Positions 1-6,391 of a DNA stretch of 11,394 nt are shown one piece after another; within the stretch, counting starts at the first letter, position 1, and every line of letters begins with the position of its first letter. The notes under the pieces are model-generated. The model was given only the letters and a program-made list of their open reading frames with translations, ran no database searches and had not been told where the DNA came from. Origin of the DNA: DATHGT01 sp035317605 (GTDB lineage Bacteria; Methylomirabilota; Methylomirabilia; Rokubacteriales; CSP1-6). The stretch covers positions 1-11,394 of the forward strand of contig DATHGT010000048.1 in NCBI GenBank assembly GCA_035317605.1, given 5' to 3'. The translations under genes and the position numbers were made by a program.

Positions 1-4
1 GGCC

Positions 5-463
5 ATGGCTGACTGCGTGTTCTGTCGGATTCGCGACGGGCAGATTCCGTCGGTGAAGGTCTACGAGGACGACAAGACCTTCTGCATCATGGACATCAAC
101 CCGCTGAACCGCGGGCACTGTCTGGTCATCACCAAGGTCCACGCGGCCACGCTCTTCGAGAGCAAGAGCGACGATCTCGCGGCGGCCATCGCCACGGCCC
201 GGCGCGTGGCGCGGGCCATCAAGACCGCGCTCAAGCCGGACGGGCTCAACATGCTCCAGGCCAACGGCGCGGCCGCGTTCCAGTCGGTCCCGCACTTCCA
301 CCTGCACCTGATCCCGCGGTTCACCAACGACGGCAAGGGCTTCGACTGGCCGCAGGTGGGCGGCGATCGCGGAGAGATCACGAAGACGGGCGAGGCGCTG
401 CGGGCCGCGGTCGCCGCCGAGACGAGGGCGGCGCCGATCGCGGCGCCCGAGGGCGGGCGATGA
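5..463 (+). CDS. HIT-family (histidine triad) nucleotide-binding protein
   Basis: This 152-residue protein is a cytosolic histidine-triad hydrolase or transferase, a family acting on nucleoside phosphoramidates, dinucleoside polyphosphates or AMP-linked compounds. The signature His-x-His-x-His-Leu-Ile is visible at residues 97-103 (H97, H99, H101), in Val-Pro-His-Phe-His-Leu-His. The upstream Asn-Gly (87-88) and the early Asn-Pro-Leu-Asn-Arg-Gly-His segment (32-38) are also typical. A Cys-x-x-Cys pair at residues 4 and 7, with a histidine near 46, matches the zinc-binding subgroup. Length is normal for the family apart from a short Ala-rich tail. The ATG lies only four bases into the window, so its ribosome site cannot be judged. 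Its stop overlaps the next start (ATGA), implying translational coupling with the B12-binding gene. The family call is firm; the substrate is unknown. Confidence 0.93.
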   Translation: MADCVFCRIRDGQIPSVKVYEDDKTFCIMDINPLNRGHCLVITKVHAATLFESKSDDLAAAIATARRVARAIKTALKPDGLNMLQANGAAAFQSVPHFHLHLIPRFTNDGKGFDWPQVGGDRGEITKTGEALRAAVAAETRAAPIAAPEGGR

Positions 464-864
464 ACGAGCGGCGCATTCGCGTGGTCGTGGCCAAGCCCGG
501 CCTCGACGGGCACGACCGCGGGGCGAAGATCGTGGCTCGCGCGCTCCGCGACGCCGGCTTCGAGGTCATCTACACGGGACTGCACCAGACGCCGGAGCAG
601 GTCGTGGCCACCGCCGTCCAGGAGGACGCCGACGCCATCGGGCTGTCCGTGCTCTCGGGCGCCCACAACTATCTGTTCAAGCGCGTGCTCGAGCTCTTGC
701 GCGAGAACGGCGCCGAGGACGTGGTGGTGTTCGGGGGCGGCATCATCCCGCCCGACGACATCGCCGCCCTCAAGGCGCTCGGGGTCAAGGAGCTGTTCGG
801 CCCCGGCACGTCGACCCAGGACATCATCCGCTTCGTGCACGACCACGTGCGCGCGGCCGTGTAG
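460..864 (+). CDS. Stand-alone cobalamin-binding subunit, methylmalonyl-CoA mutase C-terminal type
   Basis: This 134-residue protein is a single Rossmann-like B12-binding domain. The base-off/His-on motif Asp-x-His-x-x-Gly is at residues 16-21, with H18 the expected lower cobalt ligand. The Ser-x-Leu motif follows at 63-65, a Gly-Gly-Gly turn at 92-94, and a Phe-Gly-Pro-Gly-Thr end motif at 113-117. Both size and motifs match the separate small subunit of acyl-CoA mutases (methylmalonyl-CoA, isobutyryl-CoA or ethylmalonyl-CoA type), which works with a TIM-barrel large subunit. No large subunit lies in this window, so the actual isomerase partner is open. The gene starts inside the stop of the HIT gene (ATGA overlap) and is followed after 10 bases by a small gene. 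The acyl-CoA dehydrogenase downstream supports a role in branched-chain or propionate-type acyl-CoA metabolism. Confidence 0.92.
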   Translation: MNERRIRVVVAKPGLDGHDRGAKIVARALRDAGFEVIYTGLHQTPEQVVATAVQEDADAIGLSVLSGAHNYLFKRVLELLRENGAEDVVVFGGGIIPPDDIAALKALGVKELFGPGTSTQDIIRFVHDHVRAAV

Positions 865-874
865 GAGAATCGCC

Positions 875-1123
875 ATGGCCGATGAATCCTCCCAGACCGA
901 GCTGGACCGGCTCCGCGCCGAGAACGCCGCCCTCAAGGCGCGCGGCGCCCGCGGCATCTCGCTGAAGGTGAGCGAGAAGGGCGGAGTGTCGGTGTACGGG
1001 CTTGGCCGCTTCCCGGTCACCCTCTACAAGGAGCAGTGGGCGAAGCTGCTCGACCTCGCCGACGACATCCGCGCCTTCCTCACCGAGCACGACGCCGAGC
1101 TGAAGGCCAAGGAGCCGCGCTGA
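875..1123 (+). CDS. Small conserved-looking hypothetical protein (82 aa)
   Basis: I do not recognise a named family. The 82-residue product has a short heptad-like N-terminal helix (Leu-x-x-Leu-x-x-x-Asn-x-x-Leu around residues 10-20) that could dimerise as a coiled coil. A compact segment follows with Gly-Gly-Val-Ser-Val-Tyr-Gly-Leu-Gly-Arg-Phe-Pro-Val-Thr-Leu-Tyr near 36-51, probably beta strands, then an amphipathic helix rich in Leu, Asp and Lys. It has no signal peptide, membrane segment or cysteine. The start is supported by an AGGAGA-type ribosome site about six bases before the ATG, overlapping the end of the previous gene. It sits 10 bases after the B12-binding gene and 5 bases before the acyl-CoA dehydrogenase, so it is very likely co-transcribed. 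An accessory role in the same pathway is a guess from position only. Confidence 0.82.
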   Translation: MADESSQTELDRLRAENAALKARGARGISLKVSEKGGVSVYGLGRFPVTLYKEQWAKLLDLADDIRAFLTEHDAELKAKEPR

Positions 1124-1128
1124 CCCTC

Positions 1129-2274
1129 ATGGATTTTGAGCTCAGCGACGAGCAGCGAGCGATCCGCGGAATCGCCCGCGAGTTCGCGGAGGCTGAGCTC
1201 GGCGAGAAGATCGCGCCCTACGACGCCCGCCACGAGTTTCCGCACGAGATCGTGGCCAAGCTCGGGCCGCTCGGCTTCATGGGCGTGCTGGTCCCGGAGG
1301 AGTACGGCGGGGCCGGCCTCGACTACGTCTCCTACGCGCTGATCGTCGAGGAGCTCAACCGCGGCGACGCCTCGGTGGGCATCACCATGTGGGCGCACAA
1401 CTCGCTGTGCACCAACCACATCCTGAGCTTCGCTTCGCCGGATCAGAAGGCCCGCTATCTCCCACGCCTGGCCAGCGGCGAGGTGCTGGGCGCGTGGGGC
1501 TTGACCGAACCGGGCTCGGGCTCCGATGCCGCCGCGCTGCAGACCCGCGCCGAGCTGCGTGACGGGGCGTGGGTCCTCAACGGCAGCAAGGCCTTCATCA
1601 CCAACGCGAGTGTGAGCGGCACCGCGGTCGTGATGGCGCGGACCGATCCGGACAAGAAATCGAAGGGCATCTCGGCCTTCATCGTCGAGAAGGGAACACC
1701 AGGATTCCGCGCGGGGACCCCGTACCGCAAGCTCGGCCTGCACGCCTCGGACACCGCCGAGCTGATCTTCGAGGACGCGCGGGTCCCCGCCGACCGCTTG
1801 CTCGGCGAGCGCGGGCAGGGCTTCGTGCAATCGATGAAGGTGCTCGAGGGTGGGCGCATCGCGATGGCCGCGATGGCCGTCGGCATCGCCCAGGCCGCCG
1901 TCGACCAGGCCGTGAAGTACATGAAGCAGCGGAGCGCGTTCGGCCGAACCCTCGCCGAGTTCAACGGCCTCCAGGGCATGATCGCGGATCTCGCCACCGA
2001 GGTCGAAGTCTCGCGACTGCTCACGCTGCAAGCCGCGTATCTGAAAGACTCCGGCCGGCCGGCCATGCACGCGGCGGCCATGGCCAAGCTCTTCGCCTCG
2101 GAGACCGCGATGAAGGCGGCCAGCAAGGCCGTGCAGATCCACGGCGGCGCCGGCTACATCACCGAGTTCCCGGTCGAGCGCATCTTCCGCGACGCCAAGC
2201 TCACCGAGATCGGCGAAGGCACCTCCGAGATCCAGCGCATGGTCATCGCCCGCGAAATCCTCCAGCTCACCTGA
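1129..2274 (+). CDS. Acyl-CoA dehydrogenase, FAD-dependent
   Basis: This 381-residue enzyme has the full length and three-part fold of the acyl-CoA dehydrogenase family. It oxidises an acyl-CoA thioester to the trans-2-enoyl-CoA and passes electrons from FAD to electron-transferring flavoprotein. Visible landmarks are the FAD/substrate segment Gly-Leu-Thr-Glu-Pro-Gly-Ser-Gly-Ser-Asp (124-133), the middle-domain Asn-Gly-Ser-Lys-x-Phe-Ile-Thr-Asn (151-159), Gln-Arg-x-Ala-Phe-Gly (267-272), Gln-Ile-His-Gly-Gly-x-Gly-Tyr (336-343), and Glu-Gly-Thr-Ser-Glu-Ile-Gln (363-369). E363 is the expected catalytic base of the short-chain/butyryl type. The ATG at 1129 gives the standard Met-Asp-Phe-x-Leu-Ser-Asp-Glu-Gln opening; an in-frame ATG at 1036 would overlap the previous gene and add an Arg-rich non-homologous leader, so I reject it. 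The chain length of the substrate cannot be told. Its last codons are duplicated at 6392-6428. Confidence 0.96.
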   Translation: MDFELSDEQRAIRGIAREFAEAELGEKIAPYDARHEFPHEIVAKLGPLGFMGVLVPEEYGGAGLDYVSYALIVEELNRGDASVGITMWAHNSLCTNHILSFASPDQKARYLPRLASGEVLGAWGLTEPGSGSDAAALQTRAELRDGAWVLNGSKAFITNASVSGTAVVMARTDPDKKSKGISAFIVEKGTPGFRAGTPYRKLGLHASDTAELIFEDARVPADRLLGERGQGFVQSMKVLEGGRIAMAAMAVGIAQAAVDQAVKYMKQRSAFGRTLAEFNGLQGMIADLATEVEVSRLLTLQAAYLKDSGRPAMHAAAMAKLFASETAMKAASKAVQIHGGAGYITEFPVERIFRDAKLTEIGEGTSEIQRMVIAREILQLT

Positions 2275-2284
2275 CGTCCCGCGC
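2248..2284 (+). repeat. Direct repeat copy 1 (3' end of acyl-CoA dehydrogenase gene)
   Basis: These 37 bases cover the last eight codons of the acyl-CoA dehydrogenase gene (Ala-Arg-Glu-Ile-Leu-Gln-Leu-Thr), its TGA stop and ten further bases. They match 6392-6428 at 35 of 37 positions in the same orientation. The two mismatches, at 2266 and 2268, are in the penultimate codon (CTC here, TTG in copy 2; both leucine). Confidence 0.9.
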
Positions 2285-2354
2285 CGGCCCGAGCCATCGA
2301 CCGGCAGGTCGCCCCAATGGTGCGCGCTCGTCGGTAATGCCTATCGGTTTGTCC

Positions 2355-2385
2355 TTGCGTCCGACCCCGGGGACAGCGGTACAAT
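2355..2385 (+). promoter_or_regulatory. Sigma70-like promoter upstream of the TIR gene
   Basis: TTGCGT at 2355-2360 and TACAAT at 2380-2385 resemble -35 and -10 boxes, separated by 19 bases, slightly longer than ideal. TACAAT is a strong -10 match that stands out in this GC-rich DNA. The expected transcription start, 6-9 bases downstream, falls on or next to the GTG at 2394, which would make the transcript leaderless or nearly so. It lies just inside the repeat-bounded block and could drive all four genes. Confidence 0.5.
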
Positions 2386-2393
2386 CCCCCCTC

Positions 2394-3110
2394 GTGAATG
2401 ACAAGGAGAGCGGTTCGGCGAACGGTGTCTTCCTGAGCTACCGTCGCGACGACGTCCAGGGCTGGGCCGGCCGCCTGTCCGATTCGATCAAGCAGAGCTT
2501 TGGCGACGCGCCGCTCTTCTTCGACCGCGAATCGATCCGGCCGGGGGACGACTTCGTCGACGCCCTCGAGGGCGCGGTGGGGTCCTGCGCCGTACTGCTC
2601 GCCCTCATCGGACGCGGGTGGCTCGACGCCCGCGATGGTGCCGGCCGTCGGCGACTCGACGACCCGAACGACTTCGTTCGGCTGGAGATCGCCACCGCGC
2701 TCCGCCGCCGGATCCGCGTGATCCCCGTGCTGCTGGGCGGCGCGACGATTCCCGCGGTGGACGCGCTCCCCGACGATCTCCAGGCCTTGGCCCGGAGACA
2801 GGCCCACGAGTTGAGCGACTCGCGCTGGCCGTCCGATGTCGAGGTCCTCTTCAAGATTCTCGAGGAGTCGCTCGGCCCCCGGCGGTCGCCGGCGGAGGAC
2901 GAGGCTGCGACGATCGACGTCGCCGAAGGGCTCGTCGTGGAGGGGGCAAACGTCGGAGACATCGCCGGCATCAAGTCCGAGGAGCCCGTCACGAAGCACG
3001 GGCCCATCGACGTCTTGAAAGGTGGCGTGATTCGTAATTCGAACGTCGGGGACATCGTCGGGATCAAGCAGCAGTCGTCGGACCGGGCCAAGAAGCCTCG
3101 TCCACAGTAG
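2394..3110 (+). CDS. TIR-domain protein with C-terminal tandem Asn-Val-Gly-Asp motif
   Basis: From GTG 2394 this is a 238-residue protein. Residues 10-160 form a bacterial TIR domain: Val-Phe-Leu-Ser-Tyr-Arg-Arg (12-18) as first strand, Phe-Phe-Asp-Arg-Glu-Ser-Ile-x-Pro-Gly (42-51) as BB-loop region, Leu-Leu-Ala-Leu-Ile-Gly (68-73), Asp-Phe-Val-Arg-Leu-Glu-Ile (93-99) and Val-Ile-Pro-Val-Leu (109-113). E98 is at the position expected for the NAD-cleaving glutamate, so an NADase or cyclic-ADPR-producing effector is likely. The tail repeats Asn-Val-Gly-Asp-Ile-(Ala/Val)-Gly-Ile-Lys at 186-194 and 217-225. There is no membrane segment. GTG 2394 is preferred because a -10-like TACAAT ends nine bases before it; an in-frame ATG at 2337 lies upstream of that promoter and would add 19 residues. 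It is the first gene of the putative system and is 82 bases from the membrane gene. Confidence 0.88.
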   Translation: MNDKESGSANGVFLSYRRDDVQGWAGRLSDSIKQSFGDAPLFFDRESIRPGDDFVDALEGAVGSCAVLLALIGRGWLDARDGAGRRRLDDPNDFVRLEIATALRRRIRVIPVLLGGATIPAVDALPDDLQALARRQAHELSDSRWPSDVEVLFKILEESLGPRRSPAEDEAATIDVAEGLVVEGANVGDIAGIKSEEPVTKHGPIDVLKGGVIRNSNVGDIVGIKQQSSDRAKKPRPQ

Positions 3111-3192
3111 CTCATCGTGCGCGCCGTGCGGTCGCGCGACCACGCGCCCTGACCGGGCCTGGACGCGCCACGACCCACGGGACGGGGGGCAT

Positions 3193-3933
3193 ATGGCAAC
3201 CGTGAGTTATGTCCGGGTGCACACGGCCGGCAGCATCGTCAAGAGCGCGTTCGCCATCTTCGCGCGTCACTTCGGTGTCCTCTTCCTCACCGTTCTGATT
3301 TTTCAAGCTCCGATCATCGCCGCGCAGGTCCTGAGCGTGGGTGAGGCCCCGGTGTTCTGGATGCTGATACTGGTGAGCGCGATCATCATCGTGATCTTTC
3401 TGAGCGTGGCGCCGCTCACCGTGCTCATCGCCGACATTTGCCTGGGCGCCGCGCCGGATCTCGGTCGCGCCTTTCGTCGGGCGTTCGGAACGCTCACGGG
3501 CCGGGTGGTGCGCACGGTCCTGCTGGTGTGGGTGACTCTCGCCGTCGGGTTTCTGTTGCTCGTGGTGCCGATCATGATCTTCGCGACCTGGTACATGCTC
3601 GCCCTCTGCGTCGTCGTGCTCGAACGCACGTCGCCGCGGGCGTCGCTGAGACGGAGCAAGCTGCTCGGGAAGGGGTTCTATCTGCGCAATCTCGGCGTGC
3701 TGGTACTCATGAGCGTGATCACGTTCGTCTCGGCGGCCATCGTCGGGGCGGTCGTCAGCGCCGTGGGGGGAGCGATCGGACTGCCTCTGCGGTTGATCGT
3801 CCTGATCGGCGGGGTGATCGGCGCGGCGTGCGCCGTCCCGGGTTCGATCGCCCCCATCCTCCTGTACTACGACATGCGCTGCCGCAAGGAAGGTTACGAC
3901 ACGCGCCGCCTGGCCGAGGACCTCTCGCACTAG
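3193..3933 (+). CDS. Polytopic inner-membrane protein (YciC / GDPD-membrane-domain-like)
   Basis: This 246-residue integral membrane protein has hydrophobic segments near residues 27-46, 53-82, 106-125, 127-143, 167-193 and 200-226, so about six membrane passes. Between the fourth and fifth lies Val-Leu-Glu-Arg-Thr-Ser-Pro-Arg-Ala-Ser-Leu-Arg-Arg-Ser. Near the end comes Leu-Leu-Tyr-Tyr-Asp-Met-Arg-x-Arg-Lys-Glu-Gly-Tyr-Asp (223-236). Both are typical of the membrane domain family found beside glycerophosphodiester phosphodiesterases and in YciC/DUF975-like proteins, whose role is unclear. A GGGGGG purine run four bases before the ATG supports the start. It sits between the TIR and ATPase genes and may anchor the complex or be a membrane-disrupting effector; either is inference. 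The family comparison is from memory of the motifs. A perfect inverted repeat straddles its stop codon. Confidence 0.88.
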   Translation: MATVSYVRVHTAGSIVKSAFAIFARHFGVLFLTVLIFQAPIIAAQVLSVGEAPVFWMLILVSAIIIVIFLSVAPLTVLIADICLGAAPDLGRAFRRAFGTLTGRVVRTVLLVWVTLAVGFLLLVVPIMIFATWYMLALCVVVLERTSPRASLRRSKLLGKGFYLRNLGVLVLMSVITFVSAAIVGAVVSAVGGAIGLPLRLIVLIGGVIGAACAVPGSIAPILLYYDMRCRKEGYDTRRLAEDLSH

Positions 3934-3944
3934 AGAGCGAGAGG
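3921..3944 (+). other. Stem-loop across the stop codon of the membrane gene
   Basis: CCTCTCGC (3921-3928) and GCGAGAGG (3937-3944) are perfect 8-base inverted complements around an 8-base loop that contains the TAG stop. No U-run follows, so it is unlikely to be a classical Rho-independent terminator. It could be an RNA processing or stability element, or control expression of the ATPase gene starting at 3974, which lacks a close ribosome site. Confidence 0.45.
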
Positions 3945-3973
3945 AGGAGGGCCGCCCCGCGCCCCGACTCGAC

Positions 3974-4867
3974 ATGCCCGATCCCGTCAAGCGTCTCAGT
4001 CCCGAAGAGAATCTGCTGGCCCGGTTCGTCGACCGTACCGGCGAGATCGACAAGTTTCGCCTCATGCTGGACAACTTCGAGCGATGCATCATGGTCGTGT
4101 GGGGCGAGAGTGGGGCGGGGAAGTCCGCGCTGCAGACCCGCTTGATGCACGAATGCACGCTCCGCAACGTGAAGAAGGTCAGGGTGACGTCCCGCTCCCT
4201 GCTGCCCCTCGACTACATGGCCGTGATGGAGGAGATCAAGAGCGGGCTCGGGGCAGCGGCGTTCGAAGCCTTCACGACCCTCGTCGAGGCCTCCAAGAAG
4301 CGAACTCTCGACGTCGCCGTCAGGTTCGAAGGAGGCGCCATCAACGTCGGCAACCAGGCTCAGATCACAGGGTCGCACATCGACAACATGGCCGGGGTCA
4401 TCGTGAACAAGCTCGAGATCAACACCGGGCCCTCGGAAATGCAGGAACTCGACACCGAGCGGGTGGTGAAAATTACCCGCTCCTTCGTCGAGTGCCTCCA
4501 GAGAGTCCTGCAGGAAGGCCCCGTGGTCCTGTTCCTAGACGACCTCGAGAAGATGTCGCCGGGGACCGAAGGCTGGCTGTGGAGCGAGCTGCTCTGCCTC
4601 TTGCGCGACGGTACCTTGAACAACCTCGTCGCGGTCGTGTGTGGGCAGCGCAAGCCGACCCTGGAAACCGACTGGGATGACTACACCGAGGTGACGGAGA
4701 TCGGCAACTTCGATCAGACCCTCATCCTCGAGTATCTGGTCAAGCGCGGGATCGCGGAGGAGTACAGGGCCGGGATGGCGTTCACCCTCTTCACCATGAC
4801 CCGAGGCAAGGTCGGCGAGGTGGTGAAGATCGTGAGTGACGCCCTGCAGGCGAGCTCGAAGAAGTGA
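3974..4867 (+). CDS. P-loop ATPase, STAND/AAA-like NTPase half with internal motif insert
   Basis: This 297-residue protein is a nucleotide-binding module of STAND/AAA_16 type. It opens with Arg-Phe-Val-Asp-Arg-Thr-Gly-Glu-Ile-x-x-Phe (17-28), the usual entry motif. Walker A is Gly-Glu-Ser-Gly-Ala-Gly-Lys-Ser (44-51). Walker B is Val-Val-Leu-Phe-Leu-Asp-Asp (184-190). A sensor-like strand ends in Cys-Gly-Gln-Arg (223-226), and lid-type helices fill 245-295. Between the Walker motifs, residues 120-150 form a Gly/Asn-rich insert (Ile-Asn-Val-Gly-Asn-Gln-Ala-Gln-Ile-Thr-Gly) echoing the TIR tail. The chain stops where a STAND protein would continue into winged-helix and repeat domains; those lie in the next gene, which overlaps by four bases (GTGA). 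No good ribosome site precedes ATG 3974: a GGAGGAGG run ends 24 bases away. It likely acts as the NTP-dependent switch of the system. Confidence 0.88.
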   Translation: MPDPVKRLSPEENLLARFVDRTGEIDKFRLMLDNFERCIMVVWGESGAGKSALQTRLMHECTLRNVKKVRVTSRSLLPLDYMAVMEEIKSGLGAAAFEAFTTLVEASKKRTLDVAVRFEGGAINVGNQAQITGSHIDNMAGVIVNKLEINTGPSEMQELDTERVVKITRSFVECLQRVLQEGPVVLFLDDLEKMSPGTEGWLWSELLCLLRDGTLNNLVAVVCGQRKPTLETDWDDYTEVTEIGNFDQTLILEYLVKRGIAEEYRAGMAFTLFTMTRGKVGEVVKIVSDALQASSKK

Positions 4868-6387
4868 GCGACGTCCTGCGCGAGTTCCAGGCCATTGTCG
4901 AGAGTCTCTCGGCTGGCGTGAGTTCCACCGAGGTGTTGCTCCGGCTCATGCCGGCCGACTCGGCGGCCCAGCTCCGGCTCTGCGCGATCCCGCACGAATT
5001 CAACCCCCGTGTGCTCCGGACGCTCGTGCCGGCCCTCGATCCCGCGGCCGCGGAGCGGCGATGCGAGGAATTCGCAGAACTCTCGTCCGTCGTCAATGTG
5101 CCCGGCGGCCTGGCCCTGAATGCCGCGGCCAGGGCGGAACTGTTCCGCGACTGGCTGAGGCCCGAGCGTCGGGACGAGTTTCATCAGGCGTCCGCGCGAC
5201 TGGTGGCCTCCCTGGACAATGGGGTGTCGGCGACGTCGTCGGCGGAATCCGAGGCGCAGCAGCACTCGCGCATGTTCCACATGCTCGGAGCCGACGAGGA
5301 GCGTGGGGTGACCGAGTTCGAACACCTCTGCCGCCGGGCCCGCCGGGCGCGGCGGCTCGCCGTCTGCGGAACGCTGATTCGGCTCGCCCACGAGTACGAT
5401 CCCGTGCTCACCCCTGCGCACGTCGCGACGCTGACCTACCACGAAGGCAAGCTGGCCGCGGACCGGCGGCAGTGGGACGGTGCTGAGCAGTTGTTCCGGC
5501 GCGTGGTGGAAACTCCCGCCGCGCCCGCTGACGTGGTGGTCAAGACGTACTTGCGTCTGGGAGAGCTGGCCGCCGAACAGGGAGATTTCGATCAGGCGAT
5601 CAAGAACTACGGTCTCGCGCAGACGCGCTCGACGGAGTGGCCCGGCGTCACGACGCCTCGCTACCATATCCTGCGCTCACTCGGGGAGGCGTACCGGGAG
5701 CGTGGCGACGACGCGCAGGCCGAGCGGTTCTTCACCGATAGCCTCGAGCTCTCGTTGAGCGCCAATGACCGCCTCGCCTCGGCGGATACCTTCAACAGCC
5801 TCGGCACGCTCTACTGGAGACGCCGCGAGGTCGAGAAAGCGACCGAGGCCTATCAGAAGAGCCTGGGATACCTGCTCGAGGCAGGGCGCCGCTTTCAAGC
5901 CGCGCAGGTCTACAACAACCTCGGCGTGATCTACGCGGATGGAGCCGACTGGGAGGAAGCGCAGCGGGCGTACGAGCAGAGCCTCGAGATCAAGCGTCAG
6001 GCCGACGACTCGCTCGGCCAAGCGAGAACGCTCACCAACCTGGTGGCGGTGTATCAGGGGCAGGGGCGTCTGGAGGCGGCCACGGACGCGTGCCTGGACG
6101 CTATCCGGCTGTTCGAGGAGGTTCGCCATCTCCGCGGGCTGGCTCACGCCAAGCGGATGCTCGGGCGCCTGTACCTCGCGCGCGATCAGCGGGAGGCGGC
6201 CCGGACGGCCTTCAGGGAGAGCGCCGAGCTCTTCGAACGCCAGCACGCGGACCGCGAGGCCGCCATCGTTCGCGACGAGCTTGCCACCGTCGATGCGCGA
6301 GGCGGCATTCCCACGTGGGTGTGGATCGCCGGGATCGTGATCGTGCTGGTCGTCGTCATCATCCTCATCATCATCGCGTCTTCGTGA
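4864..6387 (+). CDS. Winged-helix-like / TPR protein with C-terminal membrane anchor (STAND sensor half)
   Basis: This 507-residue protein starts at GTG 4864 within the ATPase stop (GTGA), so the two are translationally coupled. Residues 22-120 resemble the helical/winged-helix arm that follows the NTPase in STAND proteins (Leu-Arg-Leu-Cys-Ala-Ile-Pro-x-x-Phe at 37-46, then Phe-Arg-Asp-Trp-Leu and a His/Ala-rich helix). About seven tetratricopeptide repeats follow, near 187-216, 226-255, 267-297, 307-337, 347-377, 387-417 and 427-457; the central ones are clearest (for example Asn-Asn-Leu-Gly-Val-Ile-Tyr at 351-357). Residues 483-504 are a single very hydrophobic helix ending three residues from the C-terminus, a tail anchor that leaves the TPRs in the cytosol. 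The TPR array would be the sensor or scaffold. The stop TGA lies five bases before the second direct repeat. TPR and anchor calls are firm; the winged-helix call is tentative. Confidence 0.9.
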   Translation: MSDVLREFQAIVESLSAGVSSTEVLLRLMPADSAAQLRLCAIPHEFNPRVLRTLVPALDPAAAERRCEEFAELSSVVNVPGGLALNAAARAELFRDWLRPERRDEFHQASARLVASLDNGVSATSSAESEAQQHSRMFHMLGADEERGVTEFEHLCRRARRARRLAVCGTLIRLAHEYDPVLTPAHVATLTYHEGKLAADRRQWDGAEQLFRRVVETPAAPADVVVKTYLRLGELAAEQGDFDQAIKNYGLAQTRSTEWPGVTTPRYHILRSLGEAYRERGDDAQAERFFTDSLELSLSANDRLASADTFNSLGTLYWRRREVEKATEAYQKSLGYLLEAGRRFQAAQVYNNLGVIYADGADWEEAQRAYEQSLEIKRQADDSLGQARTLTNLVAVYQGQGRLEAATDACLDAIRLFEEVRHLRGLAHAKRMLGRLYLARDQREAARTAFRESAELFERQHADREAAIVRDELATVDARGGIPTWVWIAGIVIVLVVVIILIIIASS

Positions 6388-6391
6388 TCGG

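Noticed and set aside
1036..1128. Upstream ATG for the acyl-CoA dehydrogenase
   Set aside because: It would overlap the 82-residue gene and add an Arg-rich leader not seen in the family; ATG 1129 gives the standard N-terminus.
1024..2142. Long - strand open frames opposite the acyl-CoA dehydrogenase and HIT/B12 genes
   Set aside because: They are Arg/His/Ala-rich shadows of clearly assigned + strand genes, with no family features.
1569..2393. N-terminal extension of the TIR frame into the dehydrogenase gene
   Set aside because: The extension translates dehydrogenase DNA in the wrong frame and is Arg/Gly-rich nonsense. TIR homology begins only after about 2420.
3124..3145. GC palindrome (GGTCGCGCGACC) between the TIR and membrane genes
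   Set aside because: It has no room for a loop without opening the centre and no T tract. Such palindromes are expected by chance in DNA this GC-rich; an operator is possible but unsupported.
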